A stretch of DNA of 64,000 nt from Sphingomonas sp. AR_OL41 (GCF_029911635.1 NZ_JARYTI010000003.1:1-64000), one strand, 5' to 3'; positions 36,643 to 43,597 are shown, counted from the stretch's first letter. Translations and numbers: made by a program. Notes: generated by a model not told the origin, from the letters alone.

Positions 36643-37986
36643 TCAGCCCCAGAGACCTGTTACGCGGCCTTGGCTTCCGCCCCGGCCCGGTGTCTCGTTT
36701 ACGATCAAGACGGTGATCGCCCAGACCAACGCGTCAAGACGATCTGGGGAGCCATCGCGGTTGCGATTCCAATCGATCTTGAACTCTTCAAGCTGCCCCT
36801 CAAGTTTCTCGAATGAGCCGCAATGCCATACGTGGCCTTGCTCATATTGCGTCGCTACCGGCCCGGCCCGTACATCTTTGCGTTTACCCTTGGTCTTGAT
36901 CGGAACGACGTTGACCGCCTTATCAATCGCGGTGATGGTATTCTTTACCATCTCGCCGCCATAATCAGCCTCGACAATAATCTCTGTCGCGTTCCAATCC
37001 CAATACGCCTTGATGGCACGCCCGCCCCATTCATGGGGTTGATAGCGACCTGAGCAATCTTCCAAGACAAAACAATCGTTGGTATCATCCTGCCCAACCA
37101 CAATGATGCCTGTCTCATCGCTTCCCAGCTTGCTTGAGCCAGCCGGATCGACCGAAACCACGATACGCTTAAACCGCTGCCAATCATCCTTATCAACACG
37201 CTTAAGCCGACGCTCGCCGCTCCACCATTGCTCAAGGAACATCGCATTTTCAGTATCAAGCCCCCATTCGCCTTCTAAAAAGCGCTTGCGATCATGAACG
37301 CTAAGGTTTTGGAGATCGTCAAGGTATGTGCTGGCGATATTCTCAGCGTTATCTTCCGGATTCATGTGTATCTCTGCCCACTCATGGGCACGAGGGTGAG
37401 GCTCGCCACTAATGGGTTGCACGCCTTGTTTAAACGCGCGGTACGTCCAATGTTTACGTGATTTTGGCGGGTTACAATCGAGGAAGAGCTTAGGCGTTAA
37501 CGGCTTGCCCGACTCCATCGGTAGTTCAAGACTCAGGCGCGTGATGAGCTTTTGGATGATATCGAAGTCACGGAATTGCGAAACCTCGTTGACGAATATT
37601 GTTGAATACTCATCGCCTAAGATGCGCTCTTGTCGGGTGGAGTCATCAAGACCGGCAAAGAGGATGAGCGCGCCATTGGGTAGCTCAATCGTCATCTCTG
37701 ATTCGTTGATCTTGCCCGTTCGCTTAAGCTCATCCCATAAGCCGGGATAAACCACATTCATCATATCTTTGAATGTGAGATCGAAGAGCGTACGGCGGAC
37801 ATCAACCGCCGTGAGCCTGAATACACCATGCCGTGAGCGAGGCGTTACAAGCGCGCGATTTAGGACAAAGTAGCAATTGGCAAAGCTCTTTCCAGAGCGT
37901 GAGCCGCCACGAAAAAGGATGAAGCGCGCGCGGCTTCGCGCCAAGGTCTGAGCTTCTAACTGTTTAGCTGTTAGGGTGAATGTCAC
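36643..37986 (-). CDS. Terminase large subunit
   Basis: A 447-residue packaging motor. Walker A is FRGGSRSGKSF (about 25-34), the Walker B-like strand STIFVNEVSQ, and the nuclease domain begins IVVSVDPAGSSKLGSDETG with catalytic Asp residues. Start is GTG 37986, 4 nt from the box. The small subunit is not adjacent but about 7 kb away at 45289. Confidence 0.92.
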   Translation of the reverse strand: MTFTLTAKQLEAQTLARSRARFILFRGGSRSGKSFANCYFVLNRALVTPRSRHGVFRLTAVDVRRTLFDLTFKDMMNVVYPGLWDELKRTGKINESEMTIELPNGALILFAGLDDSTRQERILGDEYSTIFVNEVSQFRDFDIIQKLITRLSLELPMESGKPLTPKLFLDCNPPKSRKHWTYRAFKQGVQPISGEPHPRAHEWAEIHMNPEDNAENIASTYLDDLQNLSVHDRKRFLEGEWGLDTENAMFLEQWWSGERRLKRVDKDDWQRFKRIVVSVDPAGSSKLGSDETGIIVVGQDDTNDCFVLEDCSGRYQPHEWGGRAIKAYWDWNATEIIVEADYGGEMVKNTITAIDKAVNVVPIKTKGKRKDVRAGPVATQYEQGHVWHCGSFEKLEGQLEEFKIDWNRNRDGSPDRLDALVWAITVLIVNETPGRGGSQGRVTGLWG

Positions 37987-37990
37987 CCCA

Positions 37991-37996
37991 TATTTA
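37991..37996 (-). promoter_or_regulatory. TAAATA box, spacer 4
   Basis: AGCTAAATA-TGGG-GTG, squeezed into the 12 bp between the sigma gene's stop and the terminase start. Confidence 0.6.
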
Positions 37997-37998
37997 GC

Positions 37999-38604
37999 TT
38001 AATCCACGTCTTTGAAGCCGATCGAGGGATTTGCCCCCGCATCCATCAACAGCGTATCGCGCAAAATCTGCGCCCGCTTCTCATCCTTAAGCACTTTGAG
38101 AAAGGCATTGTGCGTAATGACCGTGAGGTAAGCAAAGGCGTTATCAGTGCGCGTGTCATCAAACTTAAGAGCGCCATGAGAGAGTGAGATCAGCGCGTTT
38201 GATCGCATCTCGTCAATGTAACTGTACCCGGCGAAGTTACCCCGCCTGCCGTACGCGGTAACGAGTGCGATAAACTCACGCCCGAGCCGTTCGGTGATGC
38301 GCCCGCGATCGGTGGCGAATTCGCCGGTCTGGGAATCACCGCGCCAGTGAGAGCGCACCACCTCGCGACCATCACGGAAAATCTTGAACGGGCGAAAGTT
38401 GGTGAAAGCCTCGCCGGTATGATCGGTGGTGAACTGGCGGGTAAGCCCCGCGTCGGTGAATCCTTCGCCTGAGTAATCAAAGTCGCAAGCGCGGATGCGG
38501 TCGCACATTGGCTCAAACTTATGGCAATATGTGAGCTTTGATTTCCAAATCTCTGCTATGGTCTCTCTGTTATTGATGTAATGCGTTATCTTTTGCCGTG
38601 CCAT
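37999..38604 (-). CDS. T4 gp55-like late sigma factor
   Basis: A 201-residue protein. Its N-terminus (KITHYINNRETIAEIWKSKL) and its segment from NFAGYSYIDEMRSNALISLS through FDDTRTDNAFAYLTVITHNAF to LKVLKDEKR line up with T4 gp55 as I recall it ([67 protein letters not shown]). This corresponds to the sigma region 2-like core that reads the -10 element. An insertion of about 50 residues separates the two blocks. The C-terminus NPSIGFKDVD recalls the clamp-binding tail of gp55 (SPSLDFLYE). It has SD AAGG but no TAAATA box of its own, as expected for a gene needed before late transcription. Confidence 0.83.
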   Translation of the reverse strand: MARQKITHYINNRETIAEIWKSKLTYCHKFEPMCDRIRACDFDYSGEGFTDAGLTRQFTTDHTGEAFTNFRPFKIFRDGREVVRSHWRGDSQTGEFATDRGRITERLGREFIALVTAYGRRGNFAGYSYIDEMRSNALISLSHGALKFDDTRTDNAFAYLTVITHNAFLKVLKDEKRAQILRDTLLMDAGANPSIGFKDVD

Positions 38605-38722
38605 TACCTTAATTATCGCGCATTTGACTATGGCGAGGCTATATAAATCGTGTCCCGATAGTCGACTTGACGAAAGTTAGTTCTATCGCGATGTAGACGG
38701 ATTGTTTGATGGAGGAGTGACT

Positions 38723-39070
38723 ATGTTTAAGATTATGATTGCCGGTGCCTTGATGGTGCTGGCCGTGCCTGTTGTGGCTCAAAACAGTGCAGAGGAACAA
38801 TCGCGCATCGATGCGGCACGGGTCGCGATGCTCCAGCCCGGCTTGGAATGTGTTGCCGAAGCTGCGCGCGGCTATGCGTCATCACATGAGAGCGCCGATA
38901 CGATCGCCACCCTTGCGATTGAGAAATGCAGCGAAATTAGCGACAAGATCGGCCAGTCAATGGGGGTGATCGAATATGCGGCACCCGGATATAATGCCAC
39001 CGCGCATTGGGTGGCCTATCAGAAATCGTTACGCGCCGCCGCGATCGAGGCGGTGATCAAAGCCCGGTAA
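38723..39070 (+). CDS. Exported moron-like protein
   Basis: A 115-residue protein with a signal peptide (MIAGALMVLAVPVVAQN) and two cysteines (in LECVAEA and EKCSEI). It is the only rightward gene among leftward late genes, has its own SD (GGAGG) and is closed by a bidirectional terminator. This is the layout of a moron (lysogenic-conversion gene). Function unknown. A TATAAATC sequence at about 38643-38650 lies upstream on this strand. Confidence 0.7.
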   Translation: MFKIMIAGALMVLAVPVVAQNSAEEQSRIDAARVAMLQPGLECVAEAARGYASSHESADTIATLAIEKCSEISDKIGQSMGVIEYAAPGYNATAHWVAYQKSLRAAAIEAVIKAR

Positions 39071-39095
39071 GCGGCCTGTACGGCACTGACATACA

Positions 39096-39130
39096 AAAAG
39101 GGCCGGGTGCGAACCCGGCCCTTTTCTTTT
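39096..39130. terminator. Bidirectional intrinsic terminator
   Basis: AAAAGGGCCGGGT-gcga-ACCCGGCCCTTTT followed by CTTTT; works for the moron gene (+) and the gene at 39149 (-). Confidence 0.9.
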
Positions 39131-39148
39131 GCCCTGTACGGGGCTGAA

Positions 39149-39592
39149 TTAGGCTTTCTTGGCCTTCTTAGCCGCGATAGCTGCCATCTGAGCGGCGCGA
39201 CGCTCTGGCGACCATCCCGCGCGCTTGGTGCCAGCCGTCGCGGCCTTTACCGGCGTGGTGCCGCCCTTAAGCTGAGCGTCAAACTCCCCAGCCTCTACGC
39301 TTGCCTTGAACGCCTTGAGGAAATCCGGGAAGCGCTCAGACGGAACATAGACCGTCTCTTTGCCGCCTATCGGGAACGCCGCGCCATTGTGCTGGGGTGC
39401 GAACGCCACAACGTTATTCGCCGCTTTCCACCACTTGCGGCCCTTCACGGGTTCCGGGTTGGCGTATTGGGTAGCGGTCTTATCGATTCCCTTGAGCAGC
39501 GGCGCGCGATCTTTTGCGGGATCATGCGGCTTAGCGGCGAAAACATCAGCGAGCTTGTCGTCAACGAGTTTCAACAGGTCTTGAAGTGCCAT
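39149..39592 (-). CDS. Phage protein with basic Ala/Lys-rich tail
   Basis: A 147-residue protein. The central part (GRKWWKAANNVVAFAPQHNGAAFPIGGKETVYVPSERF) is compact, and the C-terminus SPERRAAQMAAIAAKKAKKA is a basic helical tail that could bind nucleic acid. No family recognised. SD GGAAGGGA precedes ATG 39592, and a sigma70-like promoter is visible, so this is probably an early/middle gene. Confidence 0.62.
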   Translation of the reverse strand: MALQDLLKLVDDKLADVFAAKPHDPAKDRAPLLKGIDKTATQYANPEPVKGRKWWKAANNVVAFAPQHNGAAFPIGGKETVYVPSERFPDFLKAFKASVEAGEFDAQLKGGTTPVKAATAGTKRAGWSPERRAAQMAAIAAKKAKKA

Positions 39593-39624
39593 GGTGGTAA
39601 TCCCTTCCTTCTTAAGCCCGGCCG

Positions 39625-39653
39625 TATACGGCGAACGTTTTGGCTTAAGTCAA
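39625..39653 (-). promoter_or_regulatory. Sigma70-like promoter for the gene at 39149
   Basis: Minus strand TTGACT, 17 bp, CGTATA, about 30 bp before the start codon; it overlaps the 3' end of the nuclease-like gene. Confidence 0.5.
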
Positions 39654-39997
39654 GCTCTATCGGATATCAGGCTTAAGAATGTCTCAAGATCGATTACCGC
39701 CAAGGGTCGCTTACGATCGGCTTTGATCACCGCAAGGGGGATACGGTCTGGCGAGCGTCGGGCTTGATCAAGCGCCTCATACACCATGGCGATCTTAGCT
39801 CTTGCCTTGCATTCGAAGTCGAAAGGAATCGCGGCCTTAGCGGCTTGGCTCAGTTTGATATCCGCGCCATTGCTGCCCATGGGGCAAGACACAACATCAT
39901 CGGCGGTTAGCGTCGGGTGACGCTCCAAGAGGCTTGAGACAACGCTCTTTTGAAGATTGCGGCCCTTGGCCTTGGCGCTGGCGGTGGTGATCGCCAT
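39650..39997 (-). CDS. PD-(D/E)xK nuclease-like protein
   Basis: A 115-residue protein with GSNGADI... PFDFECKARAK...LAVIKADRKRPLAVIDLETFL, i.e. an Asp, then Glu-x-Lys, in the order of PD-(D/E)xK folds such as Holliday junction resolvases and VRR nucleases. A DNA-processing role in replication or packaging is plausible. ATG overlaps the stop of the upstream HTH gene by one base. Confidence 0.65.
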   Translation of the reverse strand: MAITTASAKAKGRNLQKSVVSSLLERHPTLTADDVVSCPMGSNGADIKLSQAAKAAIPFDFECKARAKIAMVYEALDQARRSPDRIPLAVIKADRKRPLAVIDLETFLSLISDRA

Positions 39998-40281
39998 TAG
40001 GAGCGTTCGCCCTTGAGTATCTTGGTGATGAGACCCGGCGAGACGCCAAACTTGCGCGCCAGCGTGGCATTATTCATGCCTTCGCCCTTGAGCTTCCACA
40101 TGAGCGCCCGGCGATCGGTAAGGCTGGGATCACTGAGACGAGGCGCTTTGCTAACGCGGTCTTGACATTGCACGATCACGAGACGGCGAGGCGCACCAAC
40201 AGACCACGTTGCATCAAGCAACCCGTCCCATTGCTCAACGGTGTAACCCGCGAGTGTCTTGGCGTTCGTCTCGTGATCCAC
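39997..40281 (-). CDS. Small HTH DNA-binding protein
   Basis: A 94-residue protein. The C-terminus ALMWKLKGEGMNNATLARKF GVSPGLITKILKGERS is a homeodomain-like helix-turn-helix. Its last helix matches that of the protein at 41412 (LSPSMITKIMKGER), so the two share a module. A regulatory role is likely. Confidence 0.65.
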   Translation of the reverse strand: MDHETNAKTLAGYTVEQWDGLLDATWSVGAPRRLVIVQCQDRVSKAPRLSDPSLTDRRALMWKLKGEGMNNATLARKFGVSPGLITKILKGERS

Positions 40282-40284
40282 AAA

Positions 40285-40515
40285 TCACTTCGATTTGCCG
40301 CCCTTTGCCGGTGCCTCTGGGGCTGGGGGATTCAAGATCGCCGAGATAGCGGCCTCAAAGTCAGTCCCGGCTTGATCATCCTCAAACGATACGGTGATGA
40401 GCGCGGAATCAGTCGGATGGTTGGCAGAGGTTGCGCCATTGGCGAGCGCGGCGAGAACGATCGGGCTCAGCAAGTCACCGGGCACATCGTAAGCTGGGAG
40501 TGATATTGTTTTCAT
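40285..40515 (-). CDS. Small phage protein of unknown function
   Basis: A 76-residue protein (MKTISLPAYDVPGDLLSPIVLAAL...) with an acidic middle and a Pro/Ala/Lys tail (APEAPAKGGKSK). No family recognised. It has no SD; ATG 40515 lies 5 nt from a box. Confidence 0.6.
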   Translation of the reverse strand: MKTISLPAYDVPGDLLSPIVLAALANGATSANHPTDSALITVSFEDDQAGTDFEAAISAILNPPAPEAPAKGGKSK

Positions 40516-40519
40516 GCCC

Positions 40520-40771
40520 CTATTTATGCGGGGGCTTAGGCCCATGGATCGAGCGCAATAGCTTTACGACAAGATGCTCAGTTTCACGCGCGATAAAGAC
40601 GCGGGTGGCCTGATAATATCCCGCGTTAGAGAATATCGCGGTGATGTCGAGATCGAGGATACAGCCGGGTAACACGTCATGAGCGTAATGGAGCCGCGCC
40701 TGTCTGGCTGGCGTCGTGATGTCGATACGATGGACGGTTTTACACTCGTGGCAGAATACGCGCGTCTTCAT
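40520..40771 (-). CDS. Small zinc-ribbon-like phage protein
   Basis: An 83-residue protein starting KTRVFCHECKTVHRIDI, a possible half zinc ribbon (CxxC with nearby His), followed by a helical domain. ATG 40771 overlaps the stop of the HslV-like gene (ATGA), so it is coupled to it. Confidence 0.58.
   Translation of the reverse strand: MKTRVFCHECKTVHRIDITTPARQARLHYAHDVLPGCILDLDITAIFSNAGYYQATRVFIARETEHLVVKLLRSIHGPKPPHK
40521..40526 (-). promoter_or_regulatory. TAAATA box, spacer 5, inside CCCC/GGGG arms
   Basis: CCCCCGCATAAATAGGGG-C-ATG; the same arm arrangement as the box at 23399. It overlaps the end of the zinc-ribbon-like gene. Confidence 0.6.
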
Positions 40772-41205
40772 GGTTTCACCGTCATTGTTGTGATCTTGCC
40801 GCTGGTCCAAACATCACGCTGAGCGGCCAGCGCCACGGCGTTGGCTGGGGTTGCTCCGGCTAACATTGCACCGATGGCAAAATCACTGCCCGAGCCGATC
40901 GCCGCAGGGAGAGAGATCGCGCTAAGGTCCCCTACGCCAGATAAGAACATCGCGCCTTCATCATCAACGATTAGCGCAATGATATCCCGGTCGTCGTCTG
41001 GCTCTGGAAATGGGTACGGCGTCGCCATACCATCGTTGAGCCAAGCGATCACGGCATGACGCCGGGCATTGTTCCCAGCCGTGCCTATGAGTGCCCCGGT
41101 GTTGAGACGAGCTATCTTGATCGCCGCATCATTAACAATGGTGTTACCAAAGCTTGATTGGCCATCACTCGCCATAGTCTGGCCATCGGTCGCAATTGTC
41201 GTCAC
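40768..41205 (-). CDS. Phage HslV-like (proteasome-type) Ntn peptidase
   Basis: A 145-residue protein. After removal of the initiator it begins with Thr, as HslV does: TTIATDGQTMASDGQSSFGN, where HslV has a GDGQxxLGNT block. IKIARLNTGALIGTAGN, ALIVDDEGAMFLSGVGD and AIGSGSDFAIGAMLAG follow, each aligning with HslV. The catalytic set appears kept: Thr1, Asp13 (HslV D17) and Lys29 (HslV K33). The N-terminal loop is about four residues shorter. No HslU-like ATPase is encoded in the prophage. Start is GTG 41205; the longer frame would hide the N-terminal Thr. Confidence 0.8.
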   Translation of the reverse strand: MTTIATDGQTMASDGQSSFGNTIVNDAAIKIARLNTGALIGTAGNNARRHAVIAWLNDGMATPYPFPEPDDDRDIIALIVDDEGAMFLSGVGDLSAISLPAAIGSGSDFAIGAMLAGATPANAVALAAQRDVWTSGKITTMTVKP

Positions 41206-41209
41206 GAGG

Positions 41210-41215
41210 TATTTA
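41210..41215 (-). promoter_or_regulatory. TAAATA box, spacer 4
   Basis: AATAAATA-CCTC-GTG before the HslV-like gene; overlaps head-on with the rightward box at 41217. Confidence 0.6.
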
Positions 41216-41216
41216 T

Positions 41217-41222
41217 TAAATA
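41217..41222 (+). promoter_or_regulatory. Rightward TAAATA box, divergent with 41210
   Basis: Within TATTTATTAAATA, a two-way arrangement between the HslV-like gene and the small acidic gene at 41288. Confidence 0.45.
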
Positions 41223-41263
41223 TCGACTTTGCGGAATCGTGGCACGTAAAATGCTCCGGATGA

Positions 41264-41269
41264 TAAATA
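41264..41269 (+). promoter_or_regulatory. TAAATA box with SD leader
   Basis: GATAAATATCAGCGGAGGTA; leads into the gene at 41288, 18 nt downstream. Confidence 0.55.
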
Positions 41270-41287
41270 TCAGCGGAGGTAATGACT

Positions 41288-41419
41288 ATGACAAACGATG
41301 AAGCCGACATGGTAATGATGATGGCCGATGCCATTGACGCCATAAGCGCGACCTTGAGCGATCTTGAAACCAAGCTTATGGAATTGGCAGAGCGCGCCGG
41401 TAAAGGCCCGGATGCGTAA
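41288..41419 (+). CDS. Small acidic protein
   Basis: A 43-residue acidic, Met-rich helical protein (MTNDEADMVMMMADAIDAIS...). SD GGAGG at 41275-41279 fits ATG 41288 (8 nt) better than ATG 41282. Its 3' end overlaps the next gene by 8 nt. Function unknown. Confidence 0.65.
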   Translation: MTNDEADMVMMMADAIDAISATLSDLETKLMELAERAGKGPDA

Positions 41420-41831
41420 GATTAAGGCGACGGTTGGCGAGCGCTGGGGCACCCGCGTAATAATCGAAACTGATTTACCCCGGATTGATCAACACCCGCG
41501 TGTAAAAGTGCGGTGTGATTGCGGGAAAGAGCAGGATGTCGCTTATAGTACCTTGCGGTACGGTTTCGGGTGCAAGCCGTGCGCGGCTGTCCTGAGGTTT
41601 TATGATAGCCGGGAAACGCAAGCCAAGATCAAGGCAGAGCGAGAGGAAGCTAACCGCGTGAGAGTCGCGGCCAACCGTTTGAGGAATCAAGCGGTAATGA
41701 CTGAGCGTCGGGGTGATCGCCGCACTACAATCCAAACCATGCTTGATCAAGGTATGAGACGTGTCGATGTGGCGCGAGCGCTCGACCTGTCGCCAAGTAT
41801 GATTACGAAGATCATGAAGGGTGAGCGGTAA
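41412..41831 (+). CDS. Zinc-ribbon plus HTH protein
   Basis: A 139-residue protein. Residues 30-60 hold a zinc-ribbon pattern (VRCDCGKEQD...GFGCKPC), then a charged helix, then a homeodomain-like HTH at the C-terminus (TIQTMLDQGMRRVDVARALD). This looks like a phage transcription regulator. ATG 41412 lies inside the end of the preceding gene. Confidence 0.7.
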   Translation: MRKIKATVGERWGTRVIIETDLPRIDQHPRVKVRCDCGKEQDVAYSTLRYGFGCKPCAAVLRFYDSRETQAKIKAEREEANRVRVAANRLRNQAVMTERRGDRRTTIQTMLDQGMRRVDVARALDLSPSMITKIMKGER

Positions 41832-42004
41832 TGGACCTGTTTCCGCCCCAGCCCGACTATTCCGCAACCATGGGAATTGATCAATGGTCTCTCCCCGGCG
41901 CGATAGCCGAGATGTGGCCAGAGGCGGATTATCTTGAGCGGCGCGATATTGACCGGATGATTGAGCGCTTGAGGGTTGAGAGCCTTATGCCGGATGAGCG
42001 TTGA
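41831..42004 (+). CDS. Small phage protein of unknown function
   Basis: A 57-residue protein (MDLFPPQPDYSATMGIDQWS...) with an acidic helical C-terminus. Its ATG overlaps the previous stop (TAATG), so it is translationally coupled and third in a rightward three-gene cluster. It converges with the Rz1-like gene, with one base between the two stops. Confidence 0.6.
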   Translation: MDLFPPQPDYSATMGIDQWSLPGAIAEMWPEADYLERRDIDRMIERLRVESLMPDER

Positions 42005-42304
42005 TCACTTAAGGCAGGAATCTACGTCCCGGCGATCTTCCATAGCCTTCGCGACACAACCCCATAAGCCAAGCATCGAATTAAAACGATGAGCAAGAGC
42101 GTTGTATCGCTGATCATCCGTCGCACCGTTGATAATCGCGCCCTTGAGGCTGTCATCGGTGATCGGTGCAAGCCGGGTCGCCGGGCTCACGAGTTCTGCC
42201 GGAAGGTTGGGCATGTGGGCCGGTCTGGCCAGACCCGTGGGACCATGAGCGCACCCTGAGAGTATGGCGACACCGAACAACGCGGTGAGAGTGTGGCGCT
42301 TCAT
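42005..42304 (-). CDS. Rz1-like outer-membrane spanin lipoprotein
   Basis: A 99-residue lipoprotein with lipobox LSGC at about 16-19 (LFGVAILSGCAHGP) and a Pro-rich segment after it. It directly follows the Rz-like gene with a 4-nt overlap. Together they would fuse inner and outer membranes in the last lysis step. Unlike lambda, Rz1 is not embedded within Rz. Confidence 0.8.
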   Translation of the reverse strand: MKRHTLTALFGVAILSGCAHGPTGLARPAHMPNLPAELVSPATRLAPITDDSLKGAIINGATDDQRYNALAHRFNSMLGLWGCVAKAMEDRRDVDSCLK

Positions 42305-42651
42305 TGTGGTAACGCCTCATCGGCACGGATGGCGTTGCGATCTTCAAGTATCGGCGCGGGAACGTGGCAATCTGGAATCGTCGCGGCATCCTTGATGATA
42401 CGATCGCGGTAAACCGTCTCGCGCCCTACCCTCACTCCCTCTTGTGCCGCGTAACGCTTGCCCCAAGCGTCGATTTGGCTTTGCAGCTTGGTTTCAAAGT
42501 CTCGGTTAGCCTTATCCTCACGGGCGATGAGATCGGTTGTGCGCTGGCGCTCTTCCATCACGCCGGTTTGTTTCACGTGGTTGAGATACAGTTTCGCCCC
42601 GACGATTAGGCCAAGGCTTCCAACGAGGATAAGGATTAGCTTAACGGGCAT
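42301..42651 (-). CDS. Rz-like inner-membrane spanin
   Basis: A 116-residue protein: one N-terminal transmembrane helix (VKLILILVGSLGLIVGAKLYL), then a long charged coiled-coil periplasmic region with QRTTDLIAREDKANRDFETK. ATG 42651 overlaps the end of the lysozyme gene, and the annotated start a few codons upstream is unnecessary. Confidence 0.82.
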   Translation of the reverse strand: MPVKLILILVGSLGLIVGAKLYLNHVKQTGVMEERQRTTDLIAREDKANRDFETKLQSQIDAWGKRYAAQEGVRVGRETVYRDRIIKDAATIPDCHVPAPILEDRNAIRADEALPQ

Positions 42652-43078
42652 ACAACACCGCTTCCGCCGCACGGCGCTTAGTCAATCCTGCCATGACCTT
42701 ACCCGCCGCCTTGTTCCACTTCGCGAATTCCAACGCTGCGCCTTTATAATCGCCCGCCAGATGCTTTTTTATTAAGGTTGAGGCCTTGAGGTTGGCCAGA
42801 CCACAGTTGAACGCAAAGCTTACCAAGGCATCGAACTGGCCTTGTGTGGTCTGGTGATTGCCCAAGAGCGCCATGACACCCGTGGCCTTAATCCCCACGT
42901 CTTTGGCGAGCGCGGCATCGGCCATGGCTTGAGTCCAGACCATGCCGGGCTTGATACCGCTCGGGCTGCCGTAACCGATCGTCCAAGGCGCGCCCCCGGT
43001 GCCGGGGTCTGGATAAGCCTTGAGGCGGCATCCTTCGAATTGCTTGATGAGCGAGATACAATTTGAGCTTGGAGTCAT
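42641..43078 (-). CDS. Endolysin, GH24 lysozyme
   Basis: A 145-residue muramidase of the T4 lysozyme family. The catalytic triad is visible in IKQFEGCRLKAYPDPGTGG (Glu, Asp) and PWTIGYG (Thr), and GQFDALVSFAFNCGLANLKAS follows. It has no signal peptide or SAR helix, so release needs the holin. It is first in the lysozyme-Rz-Rz1 cassette. Confidence 0.93.
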   Translation of the reverse strand: MTPSSNCISLIKQFEGCRLKAYPDPGTGGAPWTIGYGSPSGIKPGMVWTQAMADAALAKDVGIKATGVMALLGNHQTTQGQFDALVSFAFNCGLANLKASTLIKKHLAGDYKGAALEFAKWNKAAGKVMAGLTKRRAAEAVLYAR

Positions 43079-43082
43079 CCCG

Positions 43083-43088
43083 TATTTA
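43083..43088 (-). promoter_or_regulatory. TAAATA box, spacer 4, inside CCCG/CGGG arms
   Basis: CCCGCGCTAAATACGGG-ATG before the lysozyme gene, a short inverted repeat surrounding the box. Confidence 0.65.
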
Positions 43089-43098
43089 GCGCGGGATT

Positions 43099-43104
43099 TA
43101 AATA
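43099..43104 (+). promoter_or_regulatory. Rightward TAAATA box, divergent with 43083
   Basis: TTTAAATATGGAC; a 9-codon reading frame (MDFMAEDLR) starts directly at its end. Confidence 0.4.
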
Positions 43105-43130
43105 TGGACTTTATGGCGGAGGATTTGAGA

Positions 43131-43136
43131 TAAATA
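43131..43136 (+). promoter_or_regulatory. TAAATA box with SD leader
   Basis: GATAAATATTGTTCGGAGGT; ATG 43157 follows 20 nt later, resembling the 41264 leader. Confidence 0.55.
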
Positions 43137-43156
43137 TTGTTCGGAGGTAATGACTA

Positions 43157-43387
43157 ATGGAAACAACCATACAAGAATTGAAAGACCGTTACGTAAGAGA
43201 ACGGAATATCATTGAGGCGGCGCTCTTCAGGCTGAATGATGAAATTGATATTGATCAACTTCGCGAGACAATTCAGCGCGAAATGCTTGAGGAAAAGGCA
43301 CGGTTTTTGATCAAACAGCAAGAGATGATTATAAACATGCTCAATAGCGGGATGCTTGATCGAGAGCTTAAAGCTCGCAAGGGGTGA
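43157..43387 (+). CDS. Small helical phage protein
   Basis: A 76-residue charged, fully helical-looking protein (ELKDRYVRERNIIEAALFRL... RFLIKQQEMIINML). SD GGAGG lies 9 nt before ATG. No function recognised. First of a four-gene rightward cluster. Confidence 0.65.
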   Translation: METTIQELKDRYVRERNIIEAALFRLNDEIDIDQLRETIQREMLEEKARFLIKQQEMIINMLNSGMLDRELKARKG

Positions 43388-43393
43388 CGCGTC

Positions 43394-43597
43394 ATGATCA
43401 CCCCAGACCATAACCAAGATGTGGTGCGCGCCTATGTCGCGGCCCTCAAGCGCGAGAATCTCAACACCCGGCCGGGTGCCGTGTTGTTCCCCAGCCATTG
43501 CAAGCGCGATGGTTGGTCTTGGTGTTGGTACACCACGGAAGATTTGAGCCGCATCGTTGAGGCGTTCACGGTTGAGCAGGACGGTGACGCGTCATGA
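43394..43597 (+). CDS. Small phage protein of unknown function
   Basis: A 67-residue protein (DVVRAYVAALKRENLNTRPG... RDGWSWCWYTTEDLSRIVEAF). Its end GDAS overlaps the next ATG. Function unknown. Confidence 0.6.
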   Translation: MITPDHNQDVVRAYVAALKRENLNTRPGAVLFPSHCKRDGWSWCWYTTEDLSRIVEAFTVEQDGDAS

